Below are positions 56,421 to 64,000 of a DNA stretch of 64,000 nt, piece after piece. Each line of letters opens with the position of its first letter. The stretch's first letter is position 1. Position numbers and translations under genes: made by a program. Under the pieces are notes generated by a model. It did not search any database. It was not told where the DNA came from and saw only the letters and a program-made list of their open reading frames with translations. This DNA comes from Cycas panzhihuaensis (lineage: Eukaryota; Cycadophyta): assembly GCA_023213395.1 (NCBI GenBank), contig CM041465.1, positions 10,850,001-10,914,000 of the forward strand, written 5' to 3'.

Positions 56421-57000
56421 ATTGGTTTTTTTGCCTGCATGGCCTTATTCATATAGAGAAGCTTAGATAGCTTGTATGGCCATCCTTTTAAGCTCAGTTT
56501 GGCCTCTATTTATAGTTACATTAATACTTGATTAATTTATAAATCCCTTTATAATTTGTATTAGCATGTTGACCTTCTACTTTGTGTGGCCTCTACATAG
56601 TGTTCTATTTATCTTTGGCAGTTCTTTTTTCTTTATAATATAGTAGTCTAATAAATTTTAGTTGGGTACTATGATTCTAGAGGAGAAATAGAGTCAAACA
56701 AATAGATTCATACTCTAACTTTATTGATTTTAAGGACTAAAAGTTTTTTGTTAGCTCTACTTCATTCCTACATATAACCAGATGGACTAAAGTATGGCTT
56801 ATGACCATTTAAATTAACCTTGGCTGAGTCTATTTTGTAGTGGAGAAGATAAGTCTAGAAACTATTACTTTTACAAATAGAATTTTGGTCTTCTATTCAC
56901 TCGGTTACTTAGTTTTTTCAAAATCTTACCACCCAAATTTAATTTTTATATAGTTTCAAAAACTTTAGGTTATATAATTTAGTATATCCTTAGAGTATTC
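56421..57000. other. Unassigned AT-rich stretch
   Basis: I see no gene and no match to the other elements. It lies between the Copia-H LTR and the recognisable Copia-5 leader. Confidence 0.3.
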
Positions 57001-57689
57001 CATTTTTAATATAAGTCATAACCTACAATTGTTATTTTAATCTTTTTTAAGCATTTTAGGCATTTATTAATATATTTTAAGTAGTTTTTTAGTTTCTTAA
57101 AGGGAATTTTTTCTTTTTTTTTGCTTAAAACGTTAAACTAAGTCCATTAATCACTAAATCCTTTTAAAATTAATCAAAAATATTAAAAAGATAAAAATCA
57201 AAGAAACCACTCGATTACCACCCTTAAAAGGAGAATAGTTAGGATCCCTAAAGTTACCATTCAAAACATGTTATTAGTCCTTTTAGAATTCTATGGATAT
57301 TAGAGAGGCCCTTTAGCTATCAAGTGTAATTAGTGGTAAGCTGAGGTGTTATGCCCAAAACCTTAGAGTTTGGAAACTAGACTATACCTAGAGGGGATGA
57401 GTGCCTAGTTGTAAGTGTTCCCTTAGATAAGGATCTATCATTTAGGCTATAAATCTAGTACAAGTGGGTCAACTATGTCAAGGGGGTGGCCAAGCCTTCT
57501 ATAGCATCTATATACCTTTAAGTATATTGGGTCCCTAACCTATCACTTATGAATAGTTATGCCATCAGATAGGACTATCTCAACCATTAGAGGTTATTTA
57601 GGAGTAGAGACACTAAGAGTTATATCCTAGTTTAGATCACCCTTTTTAGGTAGAATAGGACACATATCAAACACTATGTCACTTTAAAT
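57001..57689 (+). other. Copia-5 leader
   Basis: Non-coding. It aligns in inverted orientation with both parts of the Copia-3 leader (51464-51520 and 32041-32468), which confirms that Gypsy-B split that leader. Confidence 0.6.
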
Positions 57690-58600
57690 TATTATAGATA
57701 ATACCATTAAATTATTTAGCAGTGATAACTTCTTGGCTTAGACAAAATATGTTAAGAATAGTCTAATCATAAATAAACTTTGGCCTTATATTTCTGGAAA
57801 AAATCCTAAGCCAATTTCTACCAAAGATCATAATGATCCTGATAACCTTATTCCACTTAATCTTGATGAAGTAGTTACCTTTTCTAAGTTTGATGAAATT
57901 TCCATTTCGTTCCTTCAACTATCTTATAAGGATGATGTTAACAAGAATATAGAACTTACCCCTACCTCTGCAAAAGCCTAGAACATCATTTATGCACTCT
58001 ATAAGAGGAAGGACAATGTTAGGGTAGTGATACTTAAAGCTCAACATTTCTCCATTCTATTTGTAGGATCCATAGTAGCTCACTTATCCTAAATTAATGT
58101 GATTAAGAACTAGTTGTTAGTTATGAGCTAGCTAGTAGTGGATAGTGATCTTGTGTCCTACTTTATTAATGTTTTGCCACCTAGTTATAATGCCCTCATA
58201 TCTAATCTTTCTCATATAAATTGGTTTGCTACCATTGTTTTTAATATATTTGAGGGACTATTGCTCTAAGAAGAATGCATTTTAAACCATTTTGGGAATC
58301 CAAGATCTTCATCTTCCATACCAACATTTATAGTTAGGCATAAAGGAAGATCTGAATGTCCACAACTTACACATTAGTTTGGTTCAATGAATTTGAACAA
58401 CAACCTTATCAACAACATAATCAATAGTTATATTCGCCATGTCAGCCCTATTCATCTTATAATCCTTAGGTTTTTTATCGCTATTATGGTAAAACTAGAC
58501 ATATATCACCATATTGTAGGAAAAAGAGAGCTAAACTTTAGCAATAATAGTTTTAGAATTGCGCTGTTATGTAGGGTAATCAGACTTGTGGATTTGGAAA
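57690..58600 (+). pseudogene. Copia-5 gag
   Basis: Segments read NTIKLFSSDNFLA, then KYVKNSLIINKLWPYISGK, STKDHNDPDN, KAQHFSILFVGS and LPPSYNALISNLSH, all typical of UBN2-type copia gag and parallel to Copia-3. Beyond 58380 the frame shifts; the zinc knuckle near 58450-58520 is decayed. The 134-residue frame 58387-58791 mixes two frames and is not the native reading throughout. Confidence 0.72.
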
Positions 58601-59270
58601 CTATCAAGGACCTTAGAGATAGAAGCAACCAAAATACAAGGCTCTCAGGAGACAAAACCAAAATGATCCTTAGAGAAATCAATAAAATAGAAATTATAAC
58701 TAGAGATAAAACCAAGAAATCCACATGGACAACTCTCAAAACCTTTTCTTTATTACTTTGTCATCACATCATTCTAATATCTCTTAGTTGATCAATTCAG
58801 GTGCTTCTCAATACTTGATAGGTTTGGAAGAACTCTTAACTAATATAATATTGATTAAGGATCAATCTATCACCTTTGGAGATGATGAGACCTTAAAAAT
58901 TGTCAAGATTAGCAACATTCCTATCTCATTAAAAAATTTGAACACTTCTCATCATCTTAATAATGTGTTTAATGTACCTAGTATGACACACAACTTACTT
59001 TTAGTTAACTAGATAAATAAATAAAACTTTTATATTTTATTCATCCATCTTAGAAAATGCCTAATTATAGATCTAAATGGTAACTTAATTACCTCTGGAT
59101 ATGAAGATCAAGGACTCTACAATCTTGATGTGATGACTAGACCATTAATCTACATACCTAAAGTTAGATCTTATAACAATTTAGCTTCAATTTCTAATCC
59201 TTCTACTTCAACATCAAATTTAGATGATTAATTTACTTCTCAAACATATATTTCCCCTAAGATTCTAAAA
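58601..59270 (+). pseudogene. Copia-5 protease
   Basis: The active-site box reads LINSGASQYLIGLEELLTN at about 58785-58840; the catalytic Asp of L-I-D-S-G-A is Asn. The open frame continues through DQSITFGDDETLKIV to VPSMTHNLLLVN at 59012, then FYILFIH and LITSGYEDQGLYNLDV segments follow. Confidence 0.75.
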
Positions 59271-59905
59271 TACTAGTTATGGCATCAATGCCTTGGTCAC
59301 TCGAATATGACCAACCTTCATTTGCTTTATAGATTAAATATGGTGCATGGCATATCAAACATCAATGAGACTAAATATTTTTATGAGGCCTGTGTAATGG
59401 ACAAATACCATTGGGCTCCTTTCAAGTCAAATGGAAGAGCTTGATATGCCAAGGAACCTTTAGGCCTAGTAAATTTAGATATTTATGGGCCCATGTCTTA
59501 GGCATCCTTTGGATGTTATCACTTCTTTATAACTTTCATTAATGATTACTATAGAAAAGTCAGGGTATATTTCATGTAGCAAAAAATAGAAGCTCTTGAT
59601 AAATTCAAGGAATTTAAGCATTGTACTAAAATTGAATCTAAAAATCCATTGAAAATCTTCTATTATGATAATAAAAGTAAATATGCATCCAATGTATTCA
59701 CTTAATTTTGTAAAGATAATGGCATCAAATAATAATTTCTATTCTATATACTCCTTAGTAGAATGGTTTCGCTAAGTGAATGAATTAAACCTTGGTCAAC
59801 AAAGGCAAAACCATGCTTACCACCAAGAGTATGCTAAATATCACTCCCAATGAGGCATGGTCAGGTCAAAAACCTATGGTCTTATACTTACATACTTTTG
59901 GTTAT
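59271..59905 (+). pseudogene. Copia-5 integrase, truncated
   Basis: The zinc module reads LWHQCLGHSNMTNLHLLYR, with EACVMDKYH in place of the usual Cys pair. The core contains LVNLDIYGPMSQASF, FINDYYRKVRVYF, FYYDNKSKYASN and TLVNKG. The first two catalytic aspartates are kept; the Glu box (NGFAK) has lost its Glu. It is interrupted at 59905 by Gypsy-D. Confidence 0.75.
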
Positions 59906-62900
59906 TGGAAGTGCACCTCTAGGGGGTCACTAGATGTAAGGAGATTAAGCCTATATAATCAACAATCATGGGGCTAAAGGATCTTCAGAAGCAAGGAAAC
60001 AGATTACCCACAAAGGGCATCTATGCATTGGAATGTAGGTTTGAGGACCCAGAAATTGTACACAAACCTTCCCTTATGGTGAGCACCTTCTCAGATTTGA
60101 GACGGGTAAGGGGGCTCTCTCAGTTTGCTAAGTAGCCTCAAAGGGATCCTCCTATCCTGGATGGCCATAGGATTAAAATGAGGGACATCTTTCCTAAGGA
60201 GAGGGAAAGGGAGGAGGTAGACCCTAATGGAAGAAAGGGTACCTACGAACAAGAAATGGGTAATTGGTAATGAAGGTGCAGAGAGGAAGTTGGGTGGAAA
60301 AATAACCAACTTCCAAATGGAGGTAATACAAAGTGATGCCTTACCAAAGAAGAGGAGAAGGACCTTAAGGAGGATTTACCCTAAGGTATCTATTCCCAAA
60401 ATAGATGGATAGGTGTAGGGGGTTAGGTAATGTATCCTTTATTTTTATTTTATAGTGAACCAAGTAGTGTTGTGAGTTGTTACTATTTCTAGTTTATATT
60501 TGAATTAAAAATAGGAAAAGAAAGAACTACAACTCTCCCTCTCTCTCGATTCTAGCCTCTCTCTCTTTACTTTTTACAAGTCTCAAAGGAACTAAATAAG
60601 CAAGAATCATAGATAGGCAGTATGAGGACTAATGTAGGCTAACCCAATAATACATGGGAAAGAGGATATGTTGGAGTAGAGGGACTCACAACCTTTTGCA
60701 CTCTAACTCTAACGGATACGGGAGTCAAGCGAGGAGAGGGAGATGAGGATGCAACTAGTGGGATCAATACTTACACATGCAAAATGACTATCCTTTCCCC
60801 TATATGATCAAACCAAACAATCAACAAACAATAAAACAAAAACTACTTTTCCTTTTTATCTTTTCTTTCCTTAGGATGTAAGGGAGAAAGGAGTGAGTGA
60901 GAAGGTAGAGTGAAAAGGAGTGTACTTAGAACCAGGATGGTTGGTGTAGAGGGTCTTTTCTCTTTCCCTGTGACTTGGTCTCATATGCCTAACACTCCTT
61001 GTCATGGTTGTTGTAGTGGGAGGAGTACTAGCAGGGCTTCCGTACCTTCCCTAAAGATAAAATGTGGAAAGAGCTAAAAGAAAAAAAAAGTTGCTCACAA
61101 TAAAATTTCAAAGTAATATAATGATAATAAGAGAGATGTGCATACCTTTTATGAAGGCCTTTCTTTGCTCCAAAAATGTAAAACCTACACAACAAGTTAT
61201 TTACCCTTCCCTAAGGGCACTAAATATACATGGGAGCAAGCGTGTGTATATGCTTATCAAAAGAAAAAATAAATCGATCTTATTGAAATATCCTTTAATT
61301 AAGCACCATATGCAATGTTAACGTTACCTATTATGCATGTGAAATGCCTCAATGATTATGGGAAAAGGGGGTAAAAGGAGGAAAGAAAGGTAGCCTTGGA
61401 ATGGCTAACCCTCCAAGTGAGATATCTCCATGAACCCAAGCACTCAAACCAATGGATCAAGAAAGAATCCAAGTTTCTCTAACAGTAAAAAGGGTAGCAA
61501 ATTTTGTGCATGGGAAATGTTGTAAAAAGATGTAAAAGTTACAAATGTTACAAAAGTTGCAATGTGCAACTTTTTCAAGATTCACAAAAGTAAAGCTAAG
61601 GTTATGTAAATCACAATGGATTACTACTAAAACTGGATTTCATAGAGGCATGAAGGCTGGTTGCAAGCATTTCAAGCTATTGCCAATACTACAACCAATA
61701 GGGTTCCCTATCTCAAGGGTTTTTGGGTGTACAAGAGAGGTATAGGGAGAGGAAAAGAGAAAAGAGTAGGGGGCTGCCCTAGAGGAGATGGCCAAGAGGG
61801 TCAAAACCTTAGCCTAGAACTTCTTTCTATCTTTGTTACACCTTTTCCTCTCAACGTCCTTGATTTAGAGCTAGGAGAAACCTCAAGGTGTGAGGAAAAC
61901 AACCAAGGAAGAGGAAGGGTTTGCCTTTTGGAATAGCAGTGTGTGAGATGGTTTCACAAAGTAAATTGATCAAACAAGTAAGAAAAGCCCTTTTACTAAA
62001 GGAAAGGAACAATATGCAAGTTCAAAAATACCTGATAAAATAGACTTGAAATAGTTCTACCTTGTGTGTTGGCTAGGAGAAAGGTTTCCCTTGAAGGATT
62101 AGTGATGAACCCCTGCAATGGTGCAAGGAGAGAGGATAACCTGCAAACAAACTTGATGCCTATGATTTGATGGAGTGCTTTCCTAAAACTCACTATTATA
62201 GACCTATAACTCAGAGTTTTACCCTAAGGAAAAAGGAGGCAAGGGTGGAGAACAAGTAACAACAAGAGATAACTTTCTTTTCAAAAATTTTCTAAGAGAG
62301 GAGAAAAAAAAGAGGAAGAATGAGCAAAAATTTGGCCTTCTAAACCCAACCCTAACCTAATGGGTGATTAGAGCTCACCCTAGGTGGGAAACAACCCAGT
62401 GCCATATGTCAATTTCACATTTAATATGAAATTAGCCATGGCCAGGCAAAAAAATAATGGTGAATAGTTGTACCGTGATAAACTTTGTGGCACTGCATTA
62501 TTTGCAGTGGTGCACTCAAAACGAGGTGAAAACAAAAAGGGAAGCCTAAAAGGCTCCCCAAAAAAGGGGGTCCTAGACCCCATAAGGGAAAAATAGTGAA
62601 TTGATGGGGTGTCTAGGAGGTTTTCAGAGCTAGTGGGACCAAGATAAGTAAGGAAAAGGTGGCAATAAGGCCCCAATGAGAGACAAGTGGCAGACAAGGA
62701 TGACGATAAGGCCTAAATAGGTTACTAAGGATCACGTCATGCCAAAAAGTGATAAAGAATGGGCTACGGGAGCTAAGAGTGCTTGAAGATGATGTGGAGG
62801 CATGGTGGAGGGTTATGAGGTACCATGGGATACCTGTCCCAAGTTATCATAGGCTAGAATATTAGGTGTAAACATGAGTAGGCAAATAATCTAGGCACAA

Positions 62901-63042
62901 TGATCATGCAATCAATTAACATGTAATGTGCATCTATCAACAATCTAATAGCATCCCAAATCCAACAAAAAGTAAGAATAAAAATATACTTGTGCTTACT
63001 TGAGATGAGTCATCCATGTCCATTCCCAGTAGCTAGGAAACA
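59906..63042 (-). repeat. Gypsy-D 3' LTR
   Basis: About 3137 bp. The left end TGGAAGTGCACCTC, then TAGGGGGTCACTAG, aligns with the Gypsy-A LTR end (18 of 28 positions). The right end, reading TGTTTCC on the minus strand, shows the ancestral TG that both Gypsy-A LTRs have lost. The middle is only weakly similar to A. Frames such as 60227-60412, 61064-61321, 61661-61936 and 62380-62697 have no family support. Confidence 0.65.
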
Positions 63043-63716
63043 CTGCCCCCTTGGTAGTAGAGCCTTGCTACTCATAAGCATAACATGATGGAGAATGTTA
63101 TCAATACAAAGGTTAGTATCATACATTAAAGTATAATGGTATTGTTGTCTAAGGATGTGGCAAGTGTTGTGGCGAAATGCATCAACAAGGAGAAAAGAGG
63201 GGCAGCATAAGGCTACCCATGCGTCGCTCTAAAATATGAAGAGAAATAGGGTGGACGAGGGGGATGCCCTCCATCACACCTATGTAAGATAAATGATGAT
63301 GATGATCATGAGCACGATCAACAAGATAGCATAAATGAGATGTACATATAGAGCTTAGAATATAAGGGCCTTATACCATGGGTGGTACGATGGTCTAAGT
63401 GAAGAAATAAACCTGGTGGTCACCATAGTTTAACCTCATTAGTGGCCAACTTTTGAAGGTACGAATGGATCACAAAATAAAGGATGGGACGATCCCAAAA
63501 CTTGGGTGATTAGGCAACCCACTAGGCTTCCTAGGGAGGATCATCAAGAAGGGGGAGACGATAGTCAAGGATGTGATAGACAAGGCCATTTGCCTTGGTG
63601 TTTAGGTCTCAAGGAATATGCTAAATTTCCATAAAGGAGAAATATAATAGGAGAGATTTGGTAGTCAAGGTAAGGGCTCTTACACATAGGCAATGTACCT
63701 GGTAAATCTAGGTAAA
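63043..63716 (-). other. Gypsy-D polypurine tract and 3' untranslated region
   Basis: The polypurine tract AAGGGGG (minus) is at 63046-63052. CACCATAGTTTAACCTCATT at 63421-63440 matches the motif in Gypsy-A and B. No antisense frame is present between the LTR and the RNase H, unlike in A and B. Confidence 0.6.
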
Positions 63717-64000
63717 TTACAATATGACAATTTGAGAGTCGCAAAGGAGGATGATGGGATCGTGGTGGAAATGGAGTGCATTAATAAGGGCCTCGATAAT
63801 AGCTATGTATTTAGCTTTGTTATTTGTAGTCTTGGGGAGGAAGACTCCAAAGTGAACATAATCATGTTTAGAGGGGTCACAGAGGATCCACGTGGTAGCA
63901 GAAGGTCCTAGATTACCACAACTTCCTCCATCGATAAATATAAGTGGTACCATGGTAAAGAATAAGGGTTTCCATTGAATAGTAGGAGAAATAGTGATGA
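63717..64000 (-). pseudogene. Gypsy-D archaeal-type RNase H, partial
   Basis: The open stretch 63717-63953, extended in frame to the window edge, reads VPLIFIDGGSCGNLGPSATT, then TTNNKAKYIAIIEALINAL and PIILLCDSQIVI. The first catalytic Asp and the DSQ Asp are present; the Glu of NNEAEY is Lys. This is the same domain type as in Gypsy-A, and a better preserved N-terminal strand supports the family call for both. Confidence 0.72.

Larger units (their letters stand above)
57001..59905 (+). mobile_element. Copia-5, copia element of the Copia-3 family, partial
   Basis: Leader, gag, protease and integrase are recognisable in plus orientation and match Copia-3 in order and sequence. The element is cut at 59905 by Gypsy-D within the post-core integrase segment (NEAWSGQKPMVLYLHTFGY). 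Its RT and RNase H would lie beyond the right edge. Its 5' LTR was not located; Copia-H may have been inserted into its leader. Confidence 0.75.
59906..64000 (-). mobile_element. Gypsy-D, relative of Gypsy-A, partial
   Basis: It enters Copia-5 at 59906, has an LTR to 63042, a polypurine tract, a 3' untranslated region and an archaeal-type RNase H, then runs off the right edge. The LTR ends and the untranslated motif match Gypsy-A. The left flank gttat (59901-59905) should recur at its far end. Confidence 0.7.

Noticed and set aside
60227-61936. Several plus-strand frames in the Gypsy-D LTR as possible host genes
   Set aside because: They lie within one LTR, have no recognisable domains and are purine-rich low-complexity translations.

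Overview
This window is plant nuclear DNA made almost entirely of LTR retrotransposons inserted into one another. I see no host gene, rRNA, tRNA or CRISPR array. The copia and Tat/Athila-type gypsy families, tRNA-Met primer sites, 2-3 kb gypsy LTRs, low GC and strong CpG loss all point to a large-genome land plant. A gymnosperm or a large-genome monocot would fit, but I cannot name the species. Every coding region is broken by stops or frameshifts.

Layout. (i) 1-6030 and 13582-13672: Copia-1 (+), entering from the left edge. Its 3' LTR is split by Copia-2 (-, 6031-13581), a sister copy with two 298-bp LTRs. This makes a 12-kb diverged palindrome. (ii) 13673-14290 and 53404-55579: pieces of one minus-strand copia-like gag and leader (Copia-H), with a primer site and LTR edge at 55568-55580. 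(iii) 14291-53403: one copia element, Copia-3 (-), with LTRs at 14291-14671 and 53022-53403. It was stretched from about 7.3 kb to 39 kb by two gypsy insertions. Gypsy-A is 18524-31341 and lies in its gag. Gypsy-B is 32469-51463 and lies in its leader. Gypsy-B's right LTR was in turn split by Copia-4 (+, 44463-49450), a recent insertion with two identical 186-bp LTRs and a perfect 5-bp target duplication. (iv) About 57000-59905: Copia-5 (+), from the same family as Copia-3, cut inside its integrase. (v) 59906-64000: Gypsy-D (-), related to Gypsy-A, running off the right edge.

How the parts work together. The copia elements carry the usual order gag, protease, integrase, reverse transcriptase, RNase H. 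Gypsy-B carries gag, protease, RT, RNase H and a stump of integrase. It also has an open frame on the opposite strand near its 3' LTR that resembles a plant mobile domain. Gypsy-A has gag, a separate archaeal-type RNase H and a comparable antisense frame, but no visible RT or integrase, so it looks non-autonomous. Insertion order read from the nesting is Copia-H, then Copia-3, then Gypsy-A and Gypsy-B, then Copia-4; and Copia-H, then Copia-1, then Copia-2. LTR divergence counted by eye agrees: Copia-3 about 15%, Copia-2 about 8%, Copia-4 0%.
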